A stretch of 64,000 nucleotides of DNA from Anomaloglossus baeobatrachus (taxonomy: Eukaryota; Chordata; Amphibia; Anura; Aromobatidae): assembly GCF_048569485.1 (NCBI RefSeq), contig NC_134354.1, positions 512,629,280 through 512,693,279 on the forward strand, read 5' to 3'. The translations under genes and the position numbers were made by a program. The notes under the pieces were generated by a model. It did not search any database. It saw nothing but the letters and a program-made list of their open reading frames with translations, and was not told the origin of the DNA. Of this stretch, positions 1 through 10,491 are shown piece after piece. Numbering within the stretch: position 1 is the stretch's first letter; the number at the start of each line of letters is the position of its first letter.

Positions 1-330
1 TCCCAGCCTCCCTCCTCCCACTCTCCCCCAGCATCAGCCTCCCCCTCCCAGCCTCCCCCAGCATCAGCCTCTCTCCTCCCAACCTCCCCCAGCATCAGCC
101 TCTCTTCTCTCAGCCTCCCCCAGCATCAGCCTACACCCTCCCATCCTCCCCCAGCATCAGCCTACCCCAGAATCAGCCTACACCCTCCCAGCCTCCCCCA
201 GCATCAGCCTACCCCAGCATCAGCCTACCCCAGCATCAGCCTCTCTCCTCCCAGCCTCCCCCAGCATCAGCCTCCCCCTCCCAGCCTTCCCCAGGATCAG
301 CCTCTCTCCTCCCAGCCTCCCCCAGCACGC
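1..330. repeat. Pyrimidine-rich minisatellite
   Basis: Tandem variants of a roughly 16-31 bp unit built around ccccagcatcagcct, alternating with ctctctcctcccagcct. Units are of uneven length and carry point differences. Short reading frames across it are artefacts of the repeat. It runs off the left edge of the window, so its full length is unknown. Confidence 0.85.
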
Positions 331-339
331 CGTGCTCCT

Positions 340-1170
340 CTGACGACACTCACAGATCCGATCGCATACACTCACACACACACACTCACACATCAGAACA
401 CACTCACACACATCCGATCGCATACACTCACACACACACTGACGATATCGCACATACGCGCTCACACTCACAACATCCGGAGATACCACATGCTTCTGGC
501 CATGTGATCCTCCGGCAGGTCCTGGAAGGTCACTCCACAGTATCGCCGCCGAGAAGCAAGCGATATCCCAGGATGTTGTGAGTGTGTGGATGCGATGTGA
601 TGTGTGTGTGAGAGTGAGTGTGATCTGATGTGTGTGTGTGTTGTTATGTGTGTGCGTGTGTATGTTCCGCCGCTGCAGGACCTTGATGCGCTGGTAACTA
701 TGCTACCATGGTTACCAGCGTATCCCGTCCCCCGCTCGCACGGGAGCCCACACCAGCATACGGCGGCAACCCCAGCAATGCGAGGGTATGTGTCGGCTGG
801 GTTGGCGCCGTACGCTGATGTGGGCTCCCGGGGGTACAGTACTCACCTGGGAGTCGTGGCTCCGTGTCGGTTCGGGGAATGCGTGCGGGGGGCGGGGCCA
901 GAGCGTGCGTGCATTGCGTGAGGGGGGCGGGGCGTGGTCGAGTTGCCAATGTGTGCAGGGTGCCGGGGTGAGAGGCCAATCCGTGTGGGGGGCGGAGCCT
1001 GGGCGAGCGGCTGGCCAATCCGTGTGGGGGCGGAGCCTGGGCGAGCGGCCAATCCGTGCGGGGGGCAGGGCCATGGCGAGCCCAGCGGCCAATCAGCTTT
1101 GTGTCACCGTAAGGACACAATTTTGGAGCAAGACAGACAGACAGACAGAATAAGGCAATTATATATATAG
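340..1170 (-). mobile_element. Helitron-like element, 5' end, with internal foldbacks
   Basis: On the minus strand the element begins with TC at position 1170, in the sequence TCTATATATATAATTGCC, followed by a (GTCT)n run, and the next base on the plus strand is T. That fits Helitrons, which start with TC and insert between A and T. Inside lie CA-rich (340-480) and GT-rich (570-660) tracts that are complementary to one another, several copies of a gccaatccgtgtgg/ggcggagcctgggcg unit (960-1090), and strong hairpins. No Rep/helicase coding is visible, so this would be non-autonomous. The 3' end (hairpin plus CTAGT) was not found; it may lie outside the window, and the left limit is a guess. A better preserved 3' end of apparently the same family is at 46616. 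Confidence 0.5.
689..830. other. Two strong hairpins inside the Helitron-like element
   Basis: The first hairpin pairs cgctggtaac (689-698) perfectly with gttaccagcg (711-720). The second pairs 741-765 with 806-830, 25 bp with about two mismatches, around a ~40-base loop. Both are visible directly in the sequence. Their role is unknown; they may be remnants of foldback elements or of Helitron internal structure. Confidence 0.75.
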
Positions 1171-2146
1171 ATGGTATCACTGTAATCGTACTGACCCGAA
1201 GAATAAATCTGTCATCACTTTTATCACACGTGCAATAGCATAAAAATCAAAAACAAAAAGCAATTCCTGACTGCTGATTGAAATAGAAAGTGCTCAAAAA
1301 ATATGCGCCAGAAAATGGTGCCAATAAAAACATCAACACGTCCAGCAAAAAACAAGCCCTCACATGACTCTTTCAGCAGAAATACAGAAAAACTATAGTT
1401 CTCAAAATATGACAATGTAAAAAAAAATTTTGGGTAAGGAAAAATCATGTGTGATGACAGCTAAACATAAAAACTATATCAATTTGGTATCGCTGTAATC
1501 GCACCAGAGGAATAAAGTAGTCTTATCCATTATACTGCACGGTGAACGGCGTAAGAAATGAATAAAAATAATTCTTGACCTACAGTTGATTTGTTTAATC
1601 TGCCTCCCACAGATCACTGTAAGGTTTGGCTCACATTTATCCTGCGCTCTACGCTGAGTGATTATTCCAGGGTTTCCGTATAAATCTCTGAAATATGTCC
1701 TTCAGATTTAACCCCCAATGGAAGATTCAGTATAATGAGGCAGATTGAGACAATCTGGACGCTTTATTGCTACAGGTTTGTGTACATTTGAAAAACAGGA
1801 CACGTTAAACAAAAACCAAATGGAGTCCAGAGTAACTCAGTCTGCCTCATTAGTAAATGGATCTGTTGGGGGTTTCATCTAAATCACGTGTTTCAGATAG
1901 TTAGATGGAAACCCTAGTGTAAGTGTTCAGTATAGAGCATCAGATATATAGGAACTGATCCATAATGCTCTTGACCACAAAATGTCAGGAATAAAAGCTT
2001 CAAATCAACACACAAAAAAACAAATCTCCAGTCAGGTCCATCACCTGTTAACAGAAATATAGGGGGTGTCCAAGTTACTGGTAGAACTAAAAGCTCTGGA
2101 AAAGATACATGGCTCCCACCAAAAGAAATGCAGCAAAATCTGCGCT
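1171..2146. other. AT-rich non-coding DNA with degraded repeats
   Basis: No gene seen. Two partial tandem copies of an AT-rich repeat beginning ggtatc(a/g)ctgtaatcg occur at about 1173 and 1487, each followed by an aggaataaa-type stretch. The rest (1570-2146) is AT-rich and unrecognised. It ends at the target duplication of the PLE palindrome. Confidence 0.5.
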
Positions 2147-2161
2147 CCTAAATCCAAATGC

Positions 2162-3095
2162 AAAAAATATCATTTATTTAGACACAAAACAAAACCATGA
2201 ACAACATTTAAAAACAATTAAAAAGCATAAGCTCATATATTAACACACGTTTGGTGCCTAGGTATATGGCACCAAACACACCCCACACCCTCAGCAGGCC
2301 AAAACCACCAATATATACTGCTGGAAAAGGCGTAACCTTGCAAGATGGTACAATAAAATACAAACAGGTGATTGAGACAGAATATACAAATGCCCAGACA
2401 TGAAAACCAGCTGTCAATGCATAGCAATAAGACATATAAGTGACCTGGGCCACAACAATCACCTGGAATAAATTTGTTAAGCCAAAAAAGCAAGTACGGA
2501 CGTTTTCCCCTGAGGAAGCTACACCCTGCTGTAGCGATACGCGTGGGGTTTCCACCCCACCCCCTCTTCTACTTTGTGGCCTCCAGCCCTTATTCTTATT
2601 CTTACTGGCGTCCGTACTTGCTTTTTTGGCTTAACAAATTTATTCCAGGTGATTGTTGTGGCCCAGGTCACTTATGTGTCTTATTGCTATGCATTGACAG
2701 CTGGTTTTCATGTCTGGGCATTTGTATATTCTGTCTCAATCACCTGTTTGTATTTTATTGTACCATCTTGCAAGGTTACGCCTTTTCCAGCAGTATATAT
2801 TGGTGGTTTTGGCCTGCTGAGGGTGTGGGGTGTATTTGGTGCCATATACCTAGGCACCAAACGTTTGTTAATATATGAGCTTATGCTTTTTAATTGTTTT
2901 TAAATGTTGTTCATGGTTTTGTTTTGTGTCTAAATAAATGATATTTTTTGCTATATTGGTGATCCCACTTTATGCACATTTTCTTTTTCTTCTTACCGTC
3001 CCAGTTTCTTAAAATGTGCTAGTGGTGTTTTGATCCCTCTGCTTTGATTCTTACATGTTATCTATATTTGGTGCCCTCCCACACCTCAGTGTTTA
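2162..3095 (+). mobile_element. Penelope-like element remnant: two inverted terminal arms back to back
   Basis: A near-perfect inverted repeat: left arm 2162-2502 and right arm 2609-2949, both 341 bp with only about three differences by eye, around a 106-bp centre. A 146-bp unpaired tail (2950-3095) follows the right arm. The unit is flanked by a perfect 15-bp direct repeat, cctaaatccaaatgc, at 2147-2161 and 3096-3110, which is the target duplication. The centre carries a hammerhead-like core. Inverted pseudo-LTRs, 5' truncation and hammerhead motifs are known for Penelope-like elements, and two larger PLE insertions in this window share the arm-arm-tail layout. There is no coding sequence; frames across the arms are mirror shadows. 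Confidence 0.75.
2503..2550 (+). ncRNA. Hammerhead-ribozyme-like motif (degenerate core)
   Basis: CTGAGGA at 2510-2516 matches the CUGANGA box. It is followed by a 6-bp helix II (gctaca 2518-2523 with tgtagc 2530-2535) and then GATA at 2536-2539 where the canonical core has GAAA, then cgcgtg. CCC before the box can pair with GGG after gcgtg as helix I. The layout is that of a minimal type I hammerhead with a tiny helix III, but the GAAA change should impair cleavage. Found by reading; not folded computationally. Confidence 0.45.
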
Positions 3096-3259
3096 CCTAA
3101 ATCCAAATGCCTCCCTCACTTCTGAGCCCCACAATGTGCCTAAACCACAGTTAGCATGCACATGCTTGACTTGAACGTAGTGAGGAGGGCCTACTTATTT
3201 TATGGGTACATGAATCCAGAAGCATGAGCTGGGCACAATGAATTGGGTGCTACAATGTA

Positions 3260-5400
3260 TTGGGCACTATAATGGCAGATTTGCAATTTTTACTCTGCAA
3301 CTTAACTACGTGTTTATTTCTGGAAAACTTTGCACGGTGCCTGAAAAGTAGTTTTCAACCACATATAGGATATTGGCGAACTCGGGAGAAACTGTAACAA
3401 ATAATGTAGTTCAGTTCTTCCTAATAACCCTTTTGAAAATGAAAATACTTGATGCTAAAACAAACTTTTAGTTGGAAAAAAAAATATTTTTTCATTTTCG
3501 CAACCCAATGTTACACAATTCTGTTAATCATCTGTGGTCACTACACATCTAGACGAATTTCTCAAGAGGTGTAATTTTAGGGTCACTTGTGGGTGGTTTC
3601 TGCTATTTTGGCACCATAGCAGCTCTTCAAATGCGACATGGCACCTTCCCTAGTCTATTCCTGCCAAATCTGTACTCAAATAGCGCACCTACCCTTCCGA
3701 GCCCTGCTAAAAGAGTAGTTTTCCATCACATATAGGGTATTGGTGTACTCAGGAGAAATTGTAAAACAAATTGTAGGGTCCATTTTCTCCCGATACCCTT
3801 GTGAAAATGAACAATTTGGGGCTAAAGCAACATTTTTGTGCAAAGTAAAATAGATTTTTTTTTTTATTTTCACAGCTCAACTTACCAAAATTTTGTGAAG
3901 AACCTAGGAGTCATGGTTCTCACAACATGCCTAGATAAATTCCTTGAGGGTAGTAGTTTCCAAAATGGGGTCACTTGTGGGGGTTTCCACTATTTAGGCA
4001 CATTAGGGGCGCTGCATACATGACGTGATGTCTGCTATACATTCCAGCAAACTTTGCGCTGCATAAGTCAAATGGCACTTCTTCCCTTCTGAGACCCGCC
4101 ATGTGCCCAAACATTAGTTTCTGATCCCTTATAGGGTATCGGTGTACTCAGAAGAAATTGTATGGTATATTTTTTCCTGTTACCATTGTGGAAATTAAAC
4201 ATTTGGGGCCAAAGCAACATTTTATGTGTGAAAAATGTGACTTTTTCTTTTATACCTAAATATTGCAAAATTACGTTAAGCACCTATGGGTTCAGCTGTT
4301 CAACACAGCGCTAGATAAATTCCTTGAGGGGTGTACTTTCAAAAATAGGATTATTTGTGGAGCGTTTCCACTGTTTAGTCACATAGGGGGCTTTGCAAAT
4401 GCAACATGGCATCCGCTAAGGGGTACTTTGCACGCTGCGACATCGCTAGCCGATGATAGCGATGCCGAGCGCGATAGTACCCGCCCCCGTCGCACATACG
4501 ATATCCTGTGATAGCTGCCGTAGCGAACATTATCGCTACGGCAGCTTCACTTGCACTTACCTCGTGGACGACGTTGCTGTGACTGCCGAAGAATCCCTCT
4601 TCAAGGATACTCTGCGTTCGGCATCACAGCGACGTAATCGTGACGTCACTAATCAGCCGGCCAATAGAAGCGGAGGGGTGGAGATGAGCGGGATGTAAAC
4701 ATCCCGCCCACCTTCTCCCTTCCGCATTGCCGGTGGACGGTGGACGCAGGTAAGGAGATGTTTGTCGCTCCTGTGGCTTCACACACAGCGATGTGTGGAG
4801 CTGCAGGAATGACAAACAACATCGTACCTGCGGACGCACCGATATTATGAAAATGAATGACGTGACACAGATCACCGATTTATGACTGTTTCACACTCGT
4901 TCATCTTCTCGCCTATGCTTTACACGTTGTGACATCATTACCAGTGCTGGATGTACGTCACTTTCAATTTGACCCTGACGATATCGCAGTAGCAATGTCG
5001 CAACGTGCAAAGTACCCCTAACAATTCTAACCAATTTTGCACTCTAAAAGTCAAATGGCGCTCCTTCCCTTCCAAGCCCTGCCGTACAGCCAAACAGTAG
5101 TTTTCCAACGCATATGGGGTATCAGCGTACTCAGGAGAAATTGCTCAACAAATTTTACAGTCTATTTTCTCCTGTTACCTTTGTAAAAATGCAAAATTTG
5201 GAGATAAAGCAACATTTTTGTGGGAAAAAGTAACATTTTCATTTTTTTCCTTTCATATAGCTTTAATTTCCGTGAAGCACCTGAAGGGTTAATAAACTTC
5301 CTAAATGTGATTTTGAGCAGTGTGAATGGTGTCACTCTTTTCATATTTTCTATCACATAAGCCTCTCAAAGTCACTTCAAATGTGATGTGGTGCCTACAA
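3260..5400. repeat. Tandem array of ~377-bp AT-rich units, interrupted by a MITE
   Basis: About five diverged copies of one unit. Landmarks recur at a period of about 377 bp: a variant of ctagataaattccttgag near 3548, 3930 and 4311, each followed by a variant of ggtcacttgtggg; and a variant of ggtatcggtgtactcaggagaaattgt near 3370, 3738, 4137 and 5118. The last copy is separated from the others by the MITE at 4420-5018. This looks like a satellite-like repeat of the kind common in frogs. No coding potential. Confidence 0.75.
4420..5018 (+). mobile_element. PIF/Harbinger-type MITE, 599 bp
   Basis: Terminal inverted repeats begin ggggtactttgcacg and end cgtgcaaagtacccc, flanked on both sides by the 3-bp target TAA (4417-4419 and 5019-5021). 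TWA target duplications are typical of PIF/Harbinger elements. The interior contains the block aatagaagcggagggg and cttccgcattgccgg, shared with the elements at 48923, 50008 and 52509, so the four belong to one family. Non-autonomous, no transposase. It split the ~377-bp tandem array after that array had formed. Confidence 0.85.
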
Positions 5401-5526
5401 AAATGAAAAATTGCTGATAAACTTTGAATCCTTCTAACTTCCTAAGCAAAAAATATTATGTTTCGAAAAAGATGGTGATGTCAGGTAGACATGTGGGAAA
5501 TGTTATTTATTTACCATTTTGTGTGA

Positions 5527-7079
5527 CACACACACGTGGTCAAAATTGTTGATACCCCTCGTTTAAGGAAAGAAAAAGCCACAATGCTCACAGAAATAAC
5601 TTGATTCTGACAAAAGTAATAATAAATTAAAAAAAATCGATGAAAATGAACAAATGAAAGTCAGACTTTGCTTTTCAACTATACTTCCACAGAATTTAAA
5701 AAAAAAATAAAACTCATGAAATAGGCCTGGACAGAAATGATGGTACCTCTGAAAATAATGTGACAAAAGGGACATGTTAAATCAAGGTGTGTCCACTAGT
5801 TAGCATCACAGGTGTCTACAATCTTGTAATCAGTCAGTGAGCCTAAATATAGGGCTACAGATACTGACTGTGCTGTTTGGTGACATGGTGTGCACCACAC
5901 TCAACATTGACCAGAGGAAGCGAAGGAAAGAGTTGTCTCAGGAGATTAGAAAGAAAATTATAGACAAGCATATTAAAGGTAAAGGTTATAAAAGCATCTC
6001 AAAGCAGCTTCATGTTGTTGTGACATATTATTCAGAAATTTAAGATCCATGGGACTGTAGGCAATCTCCCTGGACATGGCCGCAGGAGGAAAATTGATGA
6101 CAAATCAAAGAGTCGGATAATACGAATGGTTCCAAAAGAGCCCAGAAAAACTTCTAAAGAGATTAAAGGTGAACTTCAAGCTCAAGGAACATCAGTGTAA
6201 GATTGCACATCTGTCCTTGTTTGAGCCAAAGTGGACTTCATGGGAGACGACCAAGGAGGACATCATTGTTGAAGAAAAAAACAAAAAAGCCAGACTGGTA
6301 TTTGGCAAACTACAAGTTGATAAGCCACAAAGCTTCTGGGAGAATGTCCTATGGACAGGTGAGACAAAAATTGAATTATTTGGCAAGGCACATCAGCTCT
6401 ATGTTCACAGACAGAAAAATGAAGCATATCAAGAAAAGAACACTGTCCCTACTGTGAAACATGGAGGAGGCTCTGTTATGTTCTGATGCTGCTTTGCTGC
6501 ATCTGGCACAAGGTGTCTTGAATCTGTGTCCAGGTACAATGAAATCTCAAGACTATCAAGGGATTCTAGAGTAAATGTGCTGCCCAGTGTCAGAAAGCTT
6601 GGTCTCAGTTGCAGGTCATGGGTCTTGCAACAGGATAATGACCCAAAACACACACAGCTAAAAACACCCAAGAATGGCTAGGAGGAAAACATTGGACTAT
6701 TCTGAAGTGGCTTTCCATGGGCCCTGACCTAAATCCTATTGAGCATCTTTGGAAAGAGCTGAAACATGCTGTCTGAAAAAGGCAGCCTTCAAACACCAGA
6801 CAATTGGAGCAGTTTGCTCTTGAGGAGTGGGCCAAAATACCTGTCGAGAGGAGCTGAAGTCCCATTGACAGTTACAGGAAACGTTTGTTTGCAGTGATTG
6901 CCTCAGAAGGTTGTGCAACAAAATATTAAGTTAAGGCTACCATCATTTCTGTCCAGGCCTATTTCATGAGTTTTATTTTTTTTTTAAATTCTGTGGAAGC
7001 ATGGTTGAAAAGCAATGTCTGACTTTCATTTGTTCATTTTCAAAGATTTTTTATTTATTATTAGTTTTGTCAGATTCAA
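5527..7079 (+). mobile_element. Tc1/mariner element, frog type, decayed
   Basis: The left terminal inverted repeat starts near 5527 (cacacacgtggtcaaaattg). The ~150-bp subterminal stretch at 5600-5750 is repeated in inverted orientation at about 6935-7079, and the outermost ~60 bp of the right repeat are missing: it breaks off at gtcagattcaa and runs into unrelated sequence. In between is a Tc1-type transposase pseudogene. The right half of this element is present a second time at 10475-11108 because of the 788-bp duplication around the neighbouring PLE. Confidence 0.9.
5885..6929 (+). pseudogene. Tc1-family transposase pseudogene
   Basis: The start at ATG 5885 gives MVCTTLNIDQRKRRKELSQ, the usual N-terminus of frog Tc1 transposases, followed by the helix-turn-helix DNA-binding region (KELSQEIRKKIIDKHIKGKG). 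That frame ends after about 52 residues, and the family sequence continues in other frames. The DDE catalytic region is recognisable: VLWTGETKIELFG (around 6349-6387) carries G where the family has the first catalytic D (GGT instead of GAT); [10 protein letters not shown] keeps the second [14 protein letters not shown] keeps the E but is reached only across stops. With a frameshift, several stops and a lost catalytic Asp it cannot be active. Expected length is about 340 residues, close to the span seen. Confidence 0.9.
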
Positions 7080-7233
7080 ATTATGAATGATGGTACTTAT
7101 ATTCAGAGTCAATGTGGTGATAATGTTTGGTCATGGTGTGGTGGCATTATTTTGCAATGTATAGTAGGGGTATTAGTCTTGGTATGGTGAGTGCTGTTCA
7201 GTATCACTATATAGTATGTATTATTTAGTAATT
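6446..7233 (+). repeat. Left copy of a 788-bp direct duplication flanking a PLE
   Basis: Apparently identical, by reading, to 10475-11262 (constant offset 4029). It covers the 3' part of the Tc1 pseudogene, its truncated right terminal repeat and ~150 bp of flanking DNA. Both edges are sharp: the copies part company at 6445/10474 and 7234/11263. The sequence between the copies is exactly the PLE insertion. Confidence 0.9.
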
Positions 7234-10200
7234 AACAAAACATAACTCACATAAAGAGCCATTAATTAATGGGCACCAAGCCTGCCAAATTAAGCAGGGA
7301 GGATGCCAGCACTACTCATTAGGAGATAAATAAACAGGAGAACAAGAGTAAAGTGCAAAAGGTACATGATTTTTATTAAATACACAACAAGAAAAAGATT
7401 GTAATTAAAATGGTACACTACCAATAACTCCTAGGGATATAAATAATTAGGACTAAACCAGTTTCAATAGCCTATCCTGTGGATCAAAGAATTAACTAAT
7501 AGATATCTATATAGAAGGTGGCTATAGGCCTGGGAAGGTCCAGGTGGTTGGTATGAATTTCAGGAAATGGGGGGGGCTGCTTTATAAGATATAAGGCGTA
7601 GTCAGATCAAAACCATGGTTTCCCACCAGGTGTGGGTAGGAAATCATGGTGATCCTGCTGGCAACGCTGTTGCTAAATACCAGTGCACAGCAGAATAGGA
7701 GATACCATACAATAACCATGTAACACAAGTGTGCAGGATAAGGAAATCCTCTTACCTAAAGTGCTGAAGTGCAATACAAGCCAATGCAGGGCAGCCAGCC
7801 ACGATAAAAAAGCAGTCCCAATGAGAATAGAAAAATATCCCTAAGAGAAGCCAAAGGTCTCCATCCGACGCGCGTTTCGCGAGGATAGCTTTATCAAGGT
7901 GGAAAACCGAGGTAATAACCCCATGACCTACATGCCTCCTATATATCCCCCTCCTAATGTGGAATCAAACAGCTGGGTGGCTGGGAGTGACGTAAAAACC
8001 GGAAGTGACCTATCACACCTTGACAACAAGCTTTGATTAACACCATGCCTCAAGATGGTTAAAACCTGTTCAATCTGATCATCCATGGTGCGTCCCGGCT
8101 AATCCCTATTAAGCCGCTAGGTATTTAAGCCCAGAAGCCATAAACCAGATAAGCAATATCGCTATCAGAGCTCCAGCCCGGTCTGTATGGTAACTACGGA
8201 CGCACTTCCTGATGATAACAGGAAGTCGTCATAAGTCCCTGGAATGGCTTCTCACCAGCGCCGGATGAGTGACATGCAGGTTAGCCAATAGCAATCAAGT
8301 TAAAGGTTTGTGCGGATTACCATACAGAGGGAAGATTCCACATGAGCGCTGTGGGCGCGTCAGCCCCACAGACACGCCTCACCAGTCCCGATCGATAGGA
8401 ATATAACCAAAAGCCACAAACATGTACATGATGTATCATACCATATAGAGCTAATCTACACGGTCAGTGCTGCTAACGAAAATGCCACCCAATTAACATG
8501 GTGACTAAGGACGCTATTTATAGATAGAACCGGAAGTAGTCATGAGATCTAAAACGTACATCTCCCGAGACTTAAATACTACACAATTCAATCAATGGTG
8601 GTCCAGAAGGAAAAATATATATCATCATTGGCCTCCATACCTGATGGAAAGGTCCCACGTGATTACTGGGGACGCGTCAACCCCACAACCACGCCCCACC
8701 ATTCCCAATCAGGACGACAGAACCAAGAGGGACCAAAAAACCCCCCCATTGCGTCCTGAGCCCCGTCCCCACCAGCCACCTGGTCCGAGGGACGCGTATC
8801 CCCGGAGACAGAGTGTGCATGTGTGTCAGACAGGTGCCAAAGAACGCCCTGGGGAAGTGATATAAATCCGAGCAATTAAAATAGTTCACAATACATATCA
8901 CAATATTGTTATTGTACAATTGAAAGGTGCCAAAGCTCGGGTAGATAATACCACATGAAAAAATGGGGAACAGATGGAAGAATGGTACAATTAAAATTAC
9001 TCAAAGAGCCACATGAGGACGTGCAGATAAATCTTCGATTCTTCTGAATCTTGAGCGCGAAAAAGACCACCGGGGCTTGAAGATCGTAAAATTTTCGCCA
9101 CAAGAGGATGGAAAGATGATTCTTCAGGTATCCCAAGTATGATATGTCCGGCGGAATTCCAAGTCGTAGACCAGCCAAACAACAATTAATCACCAAAACA
9201 GCATAAAGGAGGGATAGGTCTAAAAAGTAATGTATCAATAATTAATATCAGGTCAGAGATCACTACAAGGGTGAGCAAGGCATTGCTCACAGTAGTGCAA
9301 GAATAAAAATATAGATGACAAAACAATTAAAAACAACACTCATAAAAAACACAAACAATAAAGTTAAAAACAGGAATTACAGAAAAGGGAGACCAGAGGA
9401 GATTATGACGCTAAAAAGGCATCAAATTATAGGAAGGACACGAAGCTAATGCTCTCATTGAGTCCATTAGGGGCCAAGGTGTCCAAAGTGGAGATCCATC
9501 GAGCCTCAACCTGAGCTAATCGTTTTTTCAAATCACCGCCACGAGACCCACCACGAACATGATCGATGCCCCGTATCTTAAGTCCAGACGGGTTACTCCC
9601 ATGGAACTTATGAAAATGCCTAGGGAGTGTTTTCAGCGTGGTAGGATCAATGGTATCTTTAGCAGCACTAATATCCCGCACATGCTCCCTCGTGCGTACC
9701 CTTAACTCACGTGAAGTGAGACCGACATACACGAGGGAGCACGGGCACGTGGCGTAGTAGATAACATATGTAGTAGCACACGTAATATAACACCTGATGT
9801 CGAATGTCCTACCGCCATTGGATGACATAAATGTGGAAGTGCGCATGATATTCTGGCAGGCCAAACACCGACCACATGGGAAACACCCAACCAAGGGGCC
9901 ACGGGTACTGAAAGGGTTACGAATAGGTGGTACGTAATGGCTCCTTACCAGAATATCTCGAAGGTTTTTAGAACGACGAGCCGTCATAAGAGGACCAGGA
10001 GGGAGGACATCAGCCAGGACAGGATCCGATCGAAGAACAGGCCAGTGCTTGCTTAAAATTTCTCGCATGGTCTGCCAGTGGTCGTTATGAGTGCCTATAA
10101 AACGAATAGGGGGATCAGTTTTTTGAGATTTAGGAGTATATTGAAGCAACTGCTGACGGGGGGTCCGCTTAGCACGTAAATATCCCTTCCGGACACAGCG

Positions 10201-10474
10201 ATTGCTGTATCCTCGATCCCTGAATCGACCTCTGAGGTCGGCCGATTGTAACTCAAATGTCTCATCAGTTGAACAAATCCGCCTCGTTCTTAGGAATTGG
10301 CCAGTCGGGATGGCGCGTATTGTGGAAGATGTATGGGCAGATGATGCATGCAGCAGGGCATTGACTGAAGTGGATTTGCGATGGACACTAGTCTGAATCA
10401 TCGACATAGGGTCCACCTCGATGTTAATATCCAAAAAGTCAATGCACCTGCTGCTATGCTTGTATGTTAATCTT
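7234..10474 (-). mobile_element. 5'-truncated Penelope-like element with 788-bp flanking duplication
   Basis: 3,241 bp, transcribed on the minus strand. It carries the C-terminal part of the PLE reverse transcriptase joined to a GIY-YIG endonuclease (10474-9427), then ~2.2 kb of 3' non-coding sequence. That region includes a ~310-bp internal tandem duplication (compare around 8345-8400 and 8655-8710, both with cacgcc-type segments) and a hammerhead-like stretch near 7866-7900 on the minus strand (GCGAAACGCGCGTC, with a degenerate upstream box). The 5' end is cut inside the RT, as is usual for PLE insertions. What is unusual is the flank: 788 bp of direct repeat instead of the 14-15 bp seen at the other PLE insertions here. 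Confidence 0.85.
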
Positions 10475-10491
10475 TCCCTACTGTGAAACAT
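9427..10491 (-). CDS. PLE polyprotein fragment: RT thumb region plus GIY-YIG endonuclease
   Basis: A 354-residue open frame. After a few residues encoded by the flanking Tc1 duplicate, it reads FLDINIEVDPMSMIQTSVHRKSTS..., IPTGQFLRTRRICS, matching the end of the PLE reverse transcriptase (family pattern: FLD near a YRKPT-like motif, then GQFLRxRRxCS). A cysteine-containing linker follows (CFPCGRCLACQNI, about residues 200-215), then the GIY-YIG nuclease: YVIYYATCPCSLVYVGLTS with the downstream R-x3-H-type segment RTREHVRDI (about 235-275). The catalytic RT fingers and palm are absent, so this is a 5'-truncated fragment. The ATG at 10491 lies in Tc1-derived DNA, so the predicted start is fortuitous. 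In intact PLEs this endonuclease nicks the target DNA for target-primed reverse transcription. Confidence 0.85.
   Translation of the reverse strand: MFHSRERLTYKHSSRCIDFLDINIEVDPMSMIQTSVHRKSTSVNALLHASSAHTSSTIRAIPTGQFLRTRRICSTDETFELQSADLRGRFRDRGYSNRCVRKGYLRAKRTPRQQLLQYTPKSQKTDPPIRFIGTHNDHWQTMREILSKHWPVLRSDPVLADVLPPGPLMTARRSKNLRDILVRSHYVPPIRNPFSTRGPLVGCFPCGRCLACQNIMRTSTFMSSNGGRTFDIRCYITCATTYVIYYATCPCSLVYVGLTSRELRVRTREHVRDISAAKDTIDPTTLKTLPRHFHKFHGSNPSGLKIRGIDHVRGGSRGGDLKKRLAQVEARWISTLDTLAPNGLNESISFVSFL

Noticed and set aside
698-1180. 160-residue proline-rich minus-strand frame
   Set aside because: Lies in low-complexity foldback repeats of the Helitron-like element; composition only, no domain.
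2208-2903. Mirror-image open frames on both strands coding ~86-134 residues
   Set aside because: They are the two arms of the PLE palindrome read on opposite strands and have no known domain.
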